This document shows positions 8,967 through 18,339 of a DNA stretch of 64,000 nt, in pieces. This DNA is from JANRKB01 sp033763695 (GTDB lineage: Bacteria > Planctomycetota > Phycisphaerae > Phycisphaerales > UBA1924), in assembly GCA_033763695.1 (NCBI GenBank), contig JANRKB010000023.1, positions 62,001 through 126,000 on the forward strand. Reading direction: 5' to 3'. The position numbers and the translations under genes were made by a program. Under the pieces are notes generated by a model. It was given only the letters and a program-made list of their open reading frames with translations, had not been told where the DNA came from and made no database searches. The stretch's first letter is position 1. The number at the start of each line of letters is the position of its first letter.

Positions 8967-8998
8967 GCCACGCGACGCCATGCGGCTGACGCGCCACG

Positions 8999-9829
8999 CT
9001 ACGGCGTCGCCGCGCCCAAGTGCCGTGCGACAAAGTTCGTCAGAATCGTCTTGGATTCCGCGGCGACGCGCCCGAAGCCCAGGTGCTCCTGCGGTGCTCC
9101 GGTGGTCGGCCACGTCTTGATTTCCAGTTGCGAAGCGGCGGCCCCGCGACGCCGATAGTGTGCCGCGACTTCGTCGAGGAAGCGGCGCATCCCCGGCCAA
9201 GGCACCATCTCGTCGGCCTCGGAATGCATGACGAGCAGCGGGATGGGGCGAAACGTGTCAAGGTGCTCCATCGGGTCCAGTTCGCTCACGCGGGTTGCGT
9301 CGTGCGGATAAAGCTCGCCGCGGGCTGGAGCAAGGGCGTAGCGTGCTGGGTAGTACTGCCCGCCGAGCCAACCTGTCGCACCCTCGATGACGGCACACGA
9401 GAACGAGTGGGGGGCGCAGAGCCGATGCAGCGTGGTCATTCCGCCGAGTGACATGCCGCCGATGCCAAGACGCGTCAGATCAAACGCCGCGGCGTGTTCG
9501 CTGGTGCGCAGGGCGTCGAGGACCGTGTCGATTTCGCGGCTGGCTTGGGCGAGAACGTCAAGGGAGTGCGCGTTGGCGTGCAGTGGTGTGGTTGCTCGTT
9601 CGCCGTGGCCCGGCAGATCGATCGCCAGCACGCCCACGCCGGCGCGGATCAGGCGCAGGTAGCGGCCGGGGTCGAGCTCCTTGTACGCCGTCCGTCCGTG
9701 CAGCCAGAGCATGAGGGGGGCTGGGGTCGTCCAGTCCGGATGGGCGAGCAGAGACGGCACCCCCGCCAATCGCGTGATGCGGGCGCGCTGGGCGAGAAAC
9801 GATGGAAACGACGCGGCAAGATCGGGCAC
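8999..9829 (-). CDS. Alpha/beta hydrolase
   Basis: A 276-residue alpha/beta hydrolase related to dienelactone hydrolase/prolyl-oligopeptidase-like esterases. The oxyanion-strand motif LWLHGRTAYKE, the nucleophile elbow GGMSLGGMT, the acidic residue in MHSEADEMVPW and the catalytic His in PQEHLGFG are all present in order. There is no signal peptide, so it is cytoplasmic. It starts at GTG 9829, with TACAGT ending 5 bases before it on the same strand, which suggests a leaderless mRNA. It converges on the DinB-like gene. Substrate is unknown. Confidence 0.87.
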   Translation of the reverse strand: MPDLAASFPSFLAQRARITRLAGVPSLLAHPDWTTPAPLMLWLHGRTAYKELDPGRYLRLIRAGVGVLAIDLPGHGERATTPLHANAHSLDVLAQASREIDTVLDALRTSEHAAAFDLTRLGIGGMSLGGMTTLHRLCAPHSFSCAVIEGATGWLGGQYYPARYALAPARGELYPHDATRVSELDPMEHLDTFRPIPLLVMHSEADEMVPWPGMRRFLDEVAAHYRRRGAAASQLEIKTWPTTGAPQEHLGFGRVAAESKTILTNFVARHLGAATP

Positions 9830-9834
9830 GCCAA

Positions 9835-9840
9835 ACTGTA
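9835..9840 (-). promoter_or_regulatory. -10 element of leaderless alpha/beta hydrolase mRNA
   Basis: TACAGT with 5 bases before the GTG start, on the minus strand. This is one member of the recurring pattern described in the findings. Confidence 0.45.
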
Positions 9841-10076
9841 GAGCGGCGAACAGGCGACCGATCGGTGGGGTTTGTGCAGCCGGGATTATGAAAGACCTCG
9901 GCGGCGATCCTTCCGATCCGGCGTCACACGCGATCTTGTTGCGCGCCTTGGGGCGCTGAGTCGATTAGAGTTCCCCATACTGGGCGCTCGGCACGATCTG
10001 TGTCGATGCTCCGATGGTGATCTCTGATGCGCGGCGGCTTCTCTGTCGCGCGACGCGGGTTGGAAAGGAAGAACCG

Positions 10077-13000
10077 ATGAGCTGGTTTGGCCGCAAGTCC
10101 AAGACGACGAGTCCGGCAACCGTGGTGACGATGCAGAGTGGCGGCGTTACGCCTGTCACCGGTGGCCCGGGCGGCGAGCGCGAGTCGCGCATTTTCGATG
10201 CGGGGTCGGACATGCTCCGGCGCGCACGCGGGCACAAGACCGGCATCCTTAGCGCCAAGTTCTACTCCGACGCCTTGATGGAGTGGTCCATGAAGGACCA
10301 CGAGTTCAAGGTGCAGATGTTCCGCTTCGTCGATGCGTTCCCGATGCTCAAGACGCCCGAGGCGATCCATGATCATCTCACCGACTATCTGACGCAGCCG
10401 GGTGTGACGGTGCCCAAGCCGATCGCGGCGCTGATGGCCGCGGGCGGGCTGCTCAAAGGCGCGGCGGCGGCGACGATCGGCTCGCAGATCGAGGGCATGG
10501 CGAAGAAGTTCATCGCCGGCACCGATGCGCGCTCCGCGCTCCCGGGCCTGCGTTCGCTGTGGAACGACGGCATCGCCTTCAGCGTTGACCTGCTCGGCGA
10601 GACGTGCGTCAGCGACGCCGAGGCGGATGAGTATGCGCAGAAGTACTTGGACCTGATCCAGAATCTGCCGCGGCAGGTCGCCGCGTGGCCCGCGAACCCG
10701 CGCCTTGAGACGGATCATCTGGGCGCGATCCCACGTGTCAATGTCAGTGTGAAGATCAGCGCGCTCTCGGCGCGCTGCGACCCGATCGACACCGAAGGTT
10801 CGATCAACGAACTGATGAAGCGACTCGTGCCGATCCTCGAAACCGCCCGCGATCGCGGCGTGTTCGTCAACTTCGACATGGAGCACCATCAACTCAAGGA
10901 CCTCACGATCGAGCTGTTCCAGCGGTGCGTCGAGAAGATCGACTTCCAGGGCGGCATCGCGATTCAGGCCTATCTCAAGAGCGGCGTCGAAGACGCGAAG
11001 CGGATCTGTGACTGGGCCGCACGCGCGGGCAAGATCATCACCGTGCGGCTTGTGAAGGGCGCGTACTGGGACGCGGAGACGATCAAGTCCGAGCAGATGG
11101 GTTGGCCGACGCCGGTGTGGCCCGTCAAGTGGCAGACCGACGCCTGCTATGAGCGGATGGTTGAGGTGTTCCTCGATGCCTGTCCGCGTCCGGGTGCCAA
11201 GTCGGGCGTGAAGCTCGCGCTGGGCAGTCACAACGTGAGATCGATCGCGGCCGCGCTGGCGGGTCTTGAGGCTCGTCGTCTGCCGCGCGAGGCGATTGAA
11301 CTGCAGATGCTGCATGGCATGGCGGATCAACTCAAGCACGCCGCGGCGGAGATGAACCTACGCGTTCGCGAGTACGTGCCCGTCGGCGCGATGATCCCCG
11401 GCATGGCTTATCTGGTGCGCCGCCTGCTGGAGAACACCAGCAACGAGAGCTGGCTCAAGGCCGGCTTCCTCGACAACGCCGATGCAGGCGCGCTGCTGCG
11501 TGCGCCCGGGCCAGCCGCCGGGGCGAAGGCATCTGAACCCGCAGACTTCACGGCCGGTGCGCCCGAGCGTCATGCATTGACGCCCGCCGTCGCTGGCGTG
11601 GGTGATTCGCGCCCGTTCTTCAATGAATCGATGCGCGACTTCAGCGAGGGCCAGACGCGGGCATCATTCGCCGCGGCCGTCGGTCGCGCGACGGTGCCCC
11701 GCGTTGCCAACGATCGCACGCCCGAGCAGGGCAAGGCGATGGTTGATCGTGCCGTGGGCGTCTTTGAACAGTGGCGTGATGTGCCGGTGCTCAAGCGTGC
11801 CGAGGTGCTGACGCGTGTGGCGGCGGCGATGCGCCAGCAGCGCGATGCGCTCGCGGGCGTGATGATCAAGGAAGCGGGCAAGACGTGGCGCGAGGCCGAC
11901 GCCGACGTCTGCGAGGCGATCGACTTCTGTGAGTACTACGCGCGGCTTGCGCCCGCGATGTTCGATCGCCGTCGCGAAGGTCGCTTCATCGGCGAACTGG
12001 ACGAAACGTGGCATCAGCCGCGCGGCGTGTCGGTCGTGATCAGCCCGTGGAACTTCCCGCTGGCGATCTGCTGCGGCATGACCGTGGCCGCGTTGGTGAC
12101 GGGCAACACGGTGATCGTCAAGCCCGCTGAGCAGACGCCGGGGATCGCGAGCATCATGTGCGACATGCTGCGCGACGCGCTCAACGGGCTTGGCCTGCCG
12201 CGGGATGCGGTGCAGTTCTGCCCCGCCCCGGGCGAGACGACGGGCGCGTCGCTGGTGCGCGACGAACGCGTCGCGTTGATTGCGTTCACGGGCTCGCGAG
12301 ATGTGGGCTTGGACATCTTGACCGCGGCCGCGCCGGGCTCGCCGTTCGTCGATCCCTCGCTGCGTCAGCGGCTCACGCATGTGAAGCGTGTGGTCTGCGA
12401 GATGGGCGGCAAGAACGCGATCATCATCGACACAAGCGCAGACCTGGACGAGGCGGTCATCGCCGTGCGTCACTCGGCGTTCGGCTTCCAGGGCCAGAAG
12501 TGCTCGGCATGCTCGCGCATCATCGTCGTTGATCCGGATGGCGAGGACGGCCCGGCGATCACGACGTTCACCCGGCGATTCGTCGAGGCGACGCGTGCGC
12601 TGGTTGTCGGCGATCCGGTGAACCCGGGAACGGACATTGGCCCGGTGATCGATGGCGAAGCGAAGGCGAAGATCTTCTCCATGATCGAGCACGGCAAGCG
12701 TGAGTCGCGACTCGAAATTGCCTTGCCGATGCCCGCGGGGTTGGAGGAACGCACGGGCAGGCAGTATGTGCCGCCGCATGTGTTCTCGAAGGTGAAGCCT
12801 GATCATGTCATCGCCCGCGAAGAGATCTTCGGGCCGGTCGTCGCGATCATGCACGCCAAGGACTTCGACGACGCGCTGCGGCTTGCCAACGACAGCGCGT
12901 ACAAGCTGACCGGAGGTGTGTTCACGCGCAAGCCCACGCACATCGAGAAGGCCAAGCGTGAGTTCCGCGTCGGCAATCTCTACATCAATCGCGGCAACAC

Positions 13001-13151
13001 CGGCGCGCTGGTCGCACGCCAGCCCTTCGGCGGGTTCGGGATGTCGGGCGTGGGCAGCAAGGCAGGCGGGCGCGACTACCTGCTCCAGTTTGTCGAGCCG
13101 CGGGCGTGCTGCGAGAACACGATGCGACGGGGCTTTGCGCCGGAGTTGTGA
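10077..13151 (+). CDS. putA: Bifunctional proline dehydrogenase / L-glutamate gamma-semialdehyde dehydrogenase
   Basis: Oxidises proline to glutamate in two steps, with FAD in the first domain and NAD+ in the second. The 1024-residue protein has the proline dehydrogenase barrel at about residues 60-480 (motifs RVNVSVKISAL, VRLVKGAYWD, and LGSHNVRS in the C-terminal strands). A linker of about 60 residues leads to the aldehyde dehydrogenase domain at about 550-1010. Dehydrogenase residues are visible: Glu775 in VCEMGGKN and the nucleophile Cys809 in GQKCSACSR, at the normal spacing. There is no N-terminal DNA-binding domain, so this PutA should not repress its own gene. ATG 10077 follows a strong GGAAAGGAA ribosome site; the frame is open further upstream but without family sequence. 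Confidence 0.96.
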   Translation: MSWFGRKSKTTSPATVVTMQSGGVTPVTGGPGGERESRIFDAGSDMLRRARGHKTGILSAKFYSDALMEWSMKDHEFKVQMFRFVDAFPMLKTPEAIHDHLTDYLTQPGVTVPKPIAALMAAGGLLKGAAAATIGSQIEGMAKKFIAGTDARSALPGLRSLWNDGIAFSVDLLGETCVSDAEADEYAQKYLDLIQNLPRQVAAWPANPRLETDHLGAIPRVNVSVKISALSARCDPIDTEGSINELMKRLVPILETARDRGVFVNFDMEHHQLKDLTIELFQRCVEKIDFQGGIAIQAYLKSGVEDAKRICDWAARAGKIITVRLVKGAYWDAETIKSEQMGWPTPVWPVKWQTDACYERMVEVFLDACPRPGAKSGVKLALGSHNVRSIAAALAGLEARRLPREAIELQMLHGMADQLKHAAAEMNLRVREYVPVGAMIPGMAYLVRRLLENTSNESWLKAGFLDNADAGALLRAPGPAAGAKASEPADFTAGAPERHALTPAVAGVGDSRPFFNESMRDFSEGQTRASFAAAVGRATVPRVANDRTPEQGKAMVDRAVGVFEQWRDVPVLKRAEVLTRVAAAMRQQRDALAGVMIKEAGKTWREADADVCEAIDFCEYYARLAPAMFDRRREGRFIGELDETWHQPRGVSVVISPWNFPLAICCGMTVAALVTGNTVIVKPAEQTPGIASIMCDMLRDALNGLGLPRDAVQFCPAPGETTGASLVRDERVALIAFTGSRDVGLDILTAAAPGSPFVDPSLRQRLTHVKRVVCEMGGKNAIIIDTSADLDEAVIAVRHSAFGFQGQKCSACSRIIVVDPDGEDGPAITTFTRRFVEATRALVVGDPVNPGTDIGPVIDGEAKAKIFSMIEHGKRESRLEIALPMPAGLEERTGRQYVPPHVFSKVKPDHVIAREEIFGPVVAIMHAKDFDDALRLANDSAYKLTGGVFTRKPTHIEKAKREFRVGNLYINRGNTGALVARQPFGGFGMSGVGSKAGGRDYLLQFVEPRACCENTMRRGFAPEL

Positions 13152-13212
13152 GGCGGAGTACCTTCGAAGACTTCGCGTTCACATGCATTCCACACGCTGA
13201 CGCAAAACACGC

Positions 13213-13218
13213 CATAAT
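13213..13218 (+). promoter_or_regulatory. -10 element of leaderless TerC mRNA
   Basis: CATAAT ends exactly 6 bases before the ATG at 13225. Normal -10 spacing then puts the transcription start on the A of ATG. Confidence 0.55.
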
Positions 13219-13224
13219 CCCCGC

Positions 13225-14310
13225 ATGCACCTCTGGCTCTACGCAGGCTTTGTCGCGTTCGTCCTCGTCATGCTCGCCCTTGATCTGGGCGTGCTCAACC
13301 GGGGTGCGCACGTCTTTAGTGCCAAGCGGGCACTGGCGTTCACGGGCGTAACGATCGTCCTCGCCCTCGCGTTCGGCGGGTTTGTCTACTGGGCCTACGA
13401 CACCGACTTTGCCGGGCTGGGCACGCAGTTCCGCCAACTTGAGACGCCGCTGGGCGGGCACGGGGCGGCACAGGAGCCCGGCGCGCCCATTGATCCGGCA
13501 ACGCCACAGATTCAGGAGTTGTCGCACAGCGTCGGGCGGCAGGCGCTGACGCAGTACATCACCGGCTGGCTGGTGGAGTACTCGCTGAGCCTCGACAACA
13601 TCTTTGTGATCGCGCTGATCTTCGGCTTCTTCAAGGTGCCGCAGGCGTATCAGCATCGCGTGCTGTTCTGGGGCGTGCTGGGTGCGCTCATCCTGCGTGG
13701 CATCATGATCTTCGCGGGTGCCGCGTTGCTCACGCGGTTCTCGTGGATGACGTACGTCTTCGGCGGATTCCTGCTGCTGACGGCGGTGAAGCTCATGCTC
13801 TCGGGCGAGGGCGAGGTCCACCCGGATCGCAACTGGGCGGTGCGTCTGGCACGCAAGATGTATCCGGTGAGCCGCGATTATGAGGGACAGAACTTCTTCA
13901 CGCGGGTGGATGGCAAGCGGGCGATCACGCCGCTGTTCCTCGTGCTGCTGGTGGTCGAAACGACGGACGTGATCTTTGCGGTGGACTCGATCCCCGCGAT
14001 CTTCGGCATCACGCGCGATCCGTTCCTGGTGTTCACGTCAAACGTGTTCGCGATTCTCGGCCTGCGATCGCTCTACTTCGCGCTCGCGGCGGTGATGGGG
14101 CTCTTCCGCTTCCTCAAGCAGAGCCTCGTGTTCGTGCTGGCGTTTGTGGGCGTGAAGATGCTGCTCGCCAGCGTCTATCACATCGACGCGATTCTGTCGC
14201 TGGCGATCATCCTGGGCATCTTGGGTGTGGGTGTGGTGGCATCGCTGGTGGCACGCAAGCCCGTGACACCTGAGGCGACCGCGGATGATGGTTCGATGCC
14301 CCACGCGTAA
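13225..14310 (+). CDS. TerC family integral membrane protein
   Basis: A 361-residue TerC-type protein with about eight or nine membrane helices. Members of this family export metal ions such as Mn2+ or take part in tellurite resistance and membrane-protein metallation. The family motifs are present: EYSLSLDNIFVIALIF (about residue 113) and VVETTDVIFAVDSIPAIF (about 240), both with the conserved acidic residues inside helices. Between helices 2 and 3 is a soluble insertion of about 50 residues. The start lacks a ribosome-binding site but has a -10 box 6 bases upstream. It converges with the amidase gene, only 18 bases away. Confidence 0.92.
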   Translation: MHLWLYAGFVAFVLVMLALDLGVLNRGAHVFSAKRALAFTGVTIVLALAFGGFVYWAYDTDFAGLGTQFRQLETPLGGHGAAQEPGAPIDPATPQIQELSHSVGRQALTQYITGWLVEYSLSLDNIFVIALIFGFFKVPQAYQHRVLFWGVLGALILRGIMIFAGAALLTRFSWMTYVFGGFLLLTAVKLMLSGEGEVHPDRNWAVRLARKMYPVSRDYEGQNFFTRVDGKRAITPLFLVLLVVETTDVIFAVDSIPAIFGITRDPFLVFTSNVFAILGLRSLYFALAAVMGLFRFLKQSLVFVLAFVGVKMLLASVYHIDAILSLAIILGILGVGVVASLVARKPVTPEATADDGSMPHA

Positions 14311-14328
14311 TGGTGCGGTGCGGGCCGC

Positions 14329-15060
14329 TTAGGCGTAGGTGAGGGCCCCGCCGCGCGAGCGGACGGCGAGCATGTGGCTCTGCAGGTTGCGCCCCGGGCA
14401 ACGCGTCGGGCGGAGTTCCTGGTGCGTGTAGACGCGCGACACCGACACGTTGTGGCGTTTCATGAGCTGGGCGAGGAACCCGTTGAGCGACGAGCGGGCG
14501 TTGCTGCTGGGGCCTTGCTGGTCGAAGTTGCCCATGAGCATCACGCCGATGTTCTGCTCGTTGTTTTCCTTGACGTGCGCGCCCTGATAGACGATCGGGC
14601 GGCCTTCCCAGATGCGTCCGGACGGATCGATGATGTAGTGGTAACCGATGTCGGCCCAGCCCTCCTTGAGGTGGCCGCTGCGGATGCTGCGGAGGCGATT
14701 CTGCGAATCGCTCATGGTGCGCAGGCCGCTGGAGTTCAGGGCGTCGTGGTGAACCGTGATGCGAGTGACCTTGCCCATGGCGTACAGGTCGCGCTGGCGC
14801 CGCGGCTGCTCGTTGGTCCACTGGCCGCGGGCGATCACGCCCGGCGGCGGGGCGATCGGGCCGGGGGTGATGGGGGGCGTGTAGTTCGAGGGCGGCGGGC
14901 CAACCGGGCCGGCGATGGCCGGGCCGTGCTCTTCGTCGGGCCACACCGGCCCGGGCATGCTCGACGACGAGACCTTGGGGGCCGACTGGCAGCCGGCGAG
15001 GAACCAGGAGGCTCCGAGCAGAAGTCCGCCGGACACGACACTGCGACGATCAAGATTCAT
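14329..15060 (-). CDS. N-acetylmuramoyl-L-alanine amidase (Amidase_2/PGRP), Tat lipoprotein
   Basis: Zinc amidase that cuts the muramic acid-peptide bond of peptidoglycan. The start at 15060 gives a short N-terminus with a twin-arginine signal (DRRSVVSGG) and a lipobox ending LAGC, so the mature protein should be a Tat-exported lipoprotein. The amidase domain covers about residues 85-235. Zinc ligands and active-site features are seen in ITVHHDAL, GYHYIIDPSGRIWEGR, and the C-terminal HQELRPTRCPG. A Pro/Gly-rich linker separates the lipid anchor from the domain. The frame extends 21 codons further upstream, but this would bury the signal peptide. It may recycle or remodel the thin planctomycete cell wall. 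Confidence 0.9.
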   Translation of the reverse strand: MNLDRRSVVSGGLLLGASWFLAGCQSAPKVSSSSMPGPVWPDEEHGPAIAGPVGPPPSNYTPPITPGPIAPPPGVIARGQWTNEQPRRQRDLYAMGKVTRITVHHDALNSSGLRTMSDSQNRLRSIRSGHLKEGWADIGYHYIIDPSGRIWEGRPIVYQGAHVKENNEQNIGVMLMGNFDQQGPSSNARSSLNGFLAQLMKRHNVSVSRVYTHQELRPTRCPGRNLQSHMLAVRSRGGALTYA

Positions 15061-15381
15061 GTCCACGGGGTCTCTCGCCAAGGGCGCACCGACAACTTCG
15101 GGAGGGGACGACGCTGAACGCATCAGTATCGGCTCGGAACCCCGTTTGGGGTTGAATCCGGCGCGGCGGAGTTGCTTGGGCGTCCAAAGGCCCGTTCCAG
15201 TCGCTTCCCGCGCGGGTCATTGTGGCAGGTTCGGGCGCGGCGGGCAATGCGATTTGCGACGATTCTCCGCCCTGCTCGGCATTTGATCCCGCCGGGGCAC
15301 ACCTCCTACAACAGGCCCCGAAACCCGCGGCGTCTCACTCAAACCCACCCATCACTTAGCCACCCCTCACGGAGGTCTGCC
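15061..15381. other. Divergent intergenic region
   Basis: About 320 bases between the amidase and the MscS channel gene. A hairpin GGAACCCC-GTTT-GGGGTT lies near 15138-15158. TACAAC near 15307 is a possible -10 for the channel gene, giving a leader of about 65 nt that ends in a GGAGG site. No gene was seen. Confidence 0.4.
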
Positions 15382-16236
15382 ATGTCTCACCCGTGGATCT
15401 TCTCGCTCGCTCAGGATGCCTCGACTAACGCCGCCAGCCCGGCCTCTGCCGCCGGCGGAACGGTGCAGCAGTTGACCGAGTGGTACGGCCGCAACGCGGA
15501 CGTCATCGCCCTGTGGGCGGGACGCTTGGGCTGGGCGTTGTTGATTCTGGTGGTGGCGTGGTGGCTCAGCGGCGCGGCACGCCGCGCCGTTCGCAAGGCG
15601 GTCACGCGTTCCAACCTCGACCCGACGCTGGGCAAGTTCTTCAGCAACATTGCTCGCTGGGGCATCCTGGCGATCGGCGTGGTCACGGCTCTGGGCAAGA
15701 TGGGCTTGGAGACGGCCACCTTTGCAACGGTGATTGGTGCGGTGGGTCTGGCGATCGCCTTGGGTTTCCAGGGAACGCTGGGCAATCTGGCCGCGGGCGT
15801 GGTGTTGCTGGTCTTCCGTCCGTTCAAGGTGGGTGACGTGATCACGGTGGGGGGCGTGAGCGGCACGGTGAACGAGATTGACCTGTTCTCGACCGAACTC
15901 GACACTGCGGATGGGCGGCGCATCATCGTTCCCAACGCCCAGATCGCCAGCAGCACGGTGGAGAACGTGACGCACCACGTGCGCCGGAAGGCCGAGGTCC
16001 GTGTCGCCGTGCCGCGTGCGGTGGCGGCCGAGAAGGTGCATCAGGCCTTGCTTGCCGCGGCGGCGGGCGTCAAGAAGCGTGAACTCTCGTCCCCGCCGGA
16101 CGTCGCATTGGTGGACTACACCGACGCGACCACGCGCTGGAGCGTCGGCGTCTGGACCACGCGAGATGACTTGGCCGTCGTGCGCAACGAACTGGCAGTG
16201 GTGTCGCATGACGCGGTGCGCTCGCTTGAGCCCTGA
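15382..16236 (+). CDS. Small-conductance mechanosensitive channel, MscS family
   Basis: A 284-residue MscS-type channel that opens on membrane tension to release solutes. Three membrane helices are seen: about residues 38-60, 82-104, and the pore helix at about 110-140 with the Gly/Ala pattern GAVGLAIALGFQGTLGNLAAG. The beta domain follows (RPFKVGDVITVGGVSGTV, then IIVPNAQIASSTVEN), ending with the alpha/beta C-terminal domain. Length and order match the MscS core. ATG 15382 has GGAGG 7 bases upstream. Confidence 0.95.
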   Translation: MSHPWIFSLAQDASTNAASPASAAGGTVQQLTEWYGRNADVIALWAGRLGWALLILVVAWWLSGAARRAVRKAVTRSNLDPTLGKFFSNIARWGILAIGVVTALGKMGLETATFATVIGAVGLAIALGFQGTLGNLAAGVVLLVFRPFKVGDVITVGGVSGTVNEIDLFSTELDTADGRRIIVPNAQIASSTVENVTHHVRRKAEVRVAVPRAVAAEKVHQALLAAAAGVKKRELSSPPDVALVDYTDATTRWSVGVWTTRDDLAVVRNELAVVSHDAVRSLEP

Positions 16237-16264
16237 GCGAGCGAGCAGGGCGACAGGGGCGTCG

Positions 16265-16270
16265 TATCCT
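16265..16270 (+). promoter_or_regulatory. -10 element of leaderless HAD hydrolase mRNA
   Basis: TATCCT ends 6 bases before ATG 16277, with no Shine-Dalgarno sequence between. Confidence 0.5.
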
Positions 16271-16276
16271 CTGGGC

Positions 16277-17068
16277 ATGCCCGCGAACTTCTCGCTCGCC
16301 GACATCGATTTCATCACGTTCGACTGCTACGGCACGCTCATCGACTGGGAGACCGGCATTCTCAATGCCGTGCGCCCGGTGTTGAGCGCCCGCGGCGTCG
16401 CTGGCGTGGCGAATGACGAGATCATCCGCGTCTACGCACAACTCGAGCGAGAGATCGAGGCGGCGGCCAACCCGACCGGATCGGATGCGCCGGGCCTGCG
16501 GGCAGGCCAGAGCGACAGGTTCATGGCCTATCGCGATGTTCTGCGGCGCGTCATGGCGGGCATCGGCGATCACTTCGGGCTTGCGCTGGAAGAACGCGAG
16601 CTTGATCGCCTTCCCGAGTCGATGCAGCGATGGAAGCCGTTTGCAGATGTCCCCGGCGCACTCGCGAATCTCGCGCGGCATGCCGGCTTGGTCATCACGT
16701 CCAACGTCGATGACGATCTCTTTGCGTTCGCGCACGAGCAGTTGACGGATGGTTCGTGGGATTTCGCACGCGTCGTGACGGCACAGATGTGCCGCAGTTA
16801 CAAGCCCTATCCGCGTCACTGGCGTGTCGCGTTCACGTTGCTGGACACCACGCCAGACCGCGTGCTGCATGTCGCCGAGAGCGTGTATCACGACGTCGTG
16901 CCGGCGCGAGCGATGGGGATGCGGACGGCGTGGATCAACCGTCGCGGCGAGCGCGGGCCGGGCGCGTCGGGCGGGGCGCGTGCTTCGGACGCGGCGGGGG
17001 ACGCGGCAACGCCCGACGTCGAATGTCGCACGCTTGCGGAACTGGCCCGGATTCTCGGTGCGAGCTGA
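16277..17068 (+). CDS. HAD-IA hydrolase, haloacid dehalogenase type II-like
   Basis: A 263-residue member of the haloacid dehalogenase superfamily. The nucleophile motif is FDCYGTLIDWE (Asp16), motif II is ITSNVDDDLF, the conserved Lys is in RSYKPYPRHW, and motif IV is HVAESVYHDVVPARAMGM. This set resembles the type II dehalogenase-like branch, which includes many phosphatases of unknown substrate. A Gly/Ala/Asp-rich insertion sits near the C-terminus (about 225-245). There is no signal peptide. The reaction (dehalogenation or phosphate removal) cannot be decided from sequence. Confidence 0.87.
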   Translation: MPANFSLADIDFITFDCYGTLIDWETGILNAVRPVLSARGVAGVANDEIIRVYAQLEREIEAAANPTGSDAPGLRAGQSDRFMAYRDVLRRVMAGIGDHFGLALEERELDRLPESMQRWKPFADVPGALANLARHAGLVITSNVDDDLFAFAHEQLTDGSWDFARVVTAQMCRSYKPYPRHWRVAFTLLDTTPDRVLHVAESVYHDVVPARAMGMRTAWINRRGERGPGASGGARASDAAGDAATPDVECRTLAELARILGAS

Positions 17069-17154
17069 ACGGGCGGGGTGGGCGTCGACCTGAGCCAGAG
17101 GTGTGGAAAACCGGGTCCGTCAGGGCGGGTTTCTCGCTGCTTTGGTGCTGCCTG

Positions 17155-17182
17155 TTGCAATCTCCGGCAGGTCTGGTAATCT
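17155..17182 (+). promoter_or_regulatory. Promoter of the cold-shock protein gene
   Basis: TTGCAA and TAATCT are separated by 16 bases. The expected start near 17189 gives an untranslated leader of about 230 nt before ATG 17421. The leader is GC-rich and could fold, as in other cold-shock mRNAs. Confidence 0.55.
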
Positions 17183-17420
17183 GGAGAAGCACGTCGGTCG
17201 GTGGTGCCGCAGATCTGCGCGGCGAGTGAGTGCTGGATTGGCGGAGTTCGCGGGCGGGGGGCGGCGTGCGAGGCGGGTTGCCGGGCGTGTTCGCAACGCG
17301 GGTGTGTTGTCCTCGTGGGTCGAAAGAGCGTTCGGTGAAGCTTGGCGAGATGCCGGGCCGGCAGTCGTTTGCCGTCGCCTCGGGCCAGTGTGAACGGGCC
17401 CTTGCGAAAGGGGTGCGTCC

Positions 17421-17759
17421 ATGTCGGAGCAGGCACCGCAGCACAACACCGGAACCCCCGGAAGCCCCGGGAACGCGGGAGGCCAAGGCCCTCACCTCCA
17501 GAACGTCGAAGGCCTTGTCAAATGGTTTGATCCGCGCAAGGGCTTTGGCTTCATCGTCGGCCCGGAGCAGCAGGACATCTTCGCCCACTATTCGGTGATC
17601 CAGGGCGATGGCTTCCGCGTGCTCAAGGATGGCTCGTCGGTGATCTACGACGCCGTCAAGACCGACAAGGGCTGGAAGGCGACCCGCGTGATCCGCAACG
17701 AGGCCGTGCCCGATGTCGTTGTGCCCAAGCGCGGCCACTCGCGGACGACGCGGCGGTAA
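17421..17759 (+). CDS. Cold-shock domain protein
   Basis: A 112-residue single-stranded nucleic acid-binding protein with one cold-shock domain at about residues 28-92. The RNA-binding motifs are KGFGFI (RNP1) and DIFAHYSVI (RNP2, slightly variant). It has an N-terminal Pro/Gly/Gln/Asn-rich disordered segment of about 27 residues and a basic C-terminus ending TTRR, so it is longer than CspA (about 70). A GAAAGG ribosome site precedes the ATG. Likely an RNA chaperone. Confidence 0.92.
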   Translation: MSEQAPQHNTGTPGSPGNAGGQGPHLQNVEGLVKWFDPRKGFGFIVGPEQQDIFAHYSVIQGDGFRVLKDGSSVIYDAVKTDKGWKATRVIRNEAVPDVVVPKRGHSRTTRR

Positions 17760-17888
17760 CGGCCGGGGCTCCCGCTTCGCGGCGGTCGAATCGCACGGAA
17801 ACAGATTCATTTGAGCACGGCACGCGTGGTGCCGTGGAGATCGTTGCTTTTCGAGTCCGTCGCTGTGCTTGCGCGGCGGGTTCTGAAA

Positions 17889-18183
17889 CACCGAGATGCT
17901 CGCAGAGCCTCACATCTCGTTGGCACGGGTTCGTCGCGCACGAGTTCTTCAAGGCGCAGCCGTGGAGGTAAATAGCCGTGGGTCGCCGCGCAGCGGCACC
18001 CACGGAACCGACGCTTCCCTCGACAGGATCGTCGCGGATGTATCGTGAATCAAACGATCCACGTTTGTCGATCCCGCGCGAAGGGAATCGCTTTCGTCGG
18101 GTGCGGCTGCGCCGCGACCCGACGCTATTGACCCGCACGGCTTCGCCGTGCAGGCAGCGCCTCCCATCTCGGTGGCAAGGGAC
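17889..18183 (+). repeat. Multi-hairpin intergenic repeat, copy A
   Basis: First of four related elements. Modules in order are: the CCGAGATG/CATCTCGT arm, a degenerate CACGGC hairpin, the long stem CCGTGGGT...ACCCACGG, a variable spacer, the GATCGT...ACGATCC hairpin, CGTCGGGT...ACCCGACG, GCACGGC-TTC-GCCGTGC, and a CATCTCGGTGGCA end. It lies 130 bases after the cold-shock gene. About 90 bases around 18003-18092 match copy D (inverted) with, by eye, a single difference. Confidence 0.9.
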
Positions 18184-18326
18184 GATGGCGCGGCGAGGAT
18201 GCACGGAAGCCGCTCTGCACCGGCAGCTTGGCCGCGCGACATCTCGCGTTGAGTGACGCTCTGCTGGCTCAGTCCGCTCGGTGGTCGGCCGCGACCGACG
18301 CAAAGGTCGCGACGATCGCGACTTCC

Positions 18327-18332
18327 TACCCT
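18327..18332 (+). promoter_or_regulatory. -10 element before the histidine kinase start
   Basis: TACCCT ends 7 bases before GTG 18340, again consistent with a leaderless transcript. Confidence 0.4.
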
Positions 18333-18339
18333 CTTCCCC

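Noticed and set aside
11664..12941. Long open frame antisense to putA
   Set aside because: Arg/His-rich shadow translation, no ribosome site or promoter; putA motifs are intact on the other strand.
14207..14944. Minus-strand open frame overlapping TerC and the amidase
   Set aside because: Arg/Pro-rich shadow in another frame of the amidase gene; no plausible start signal.
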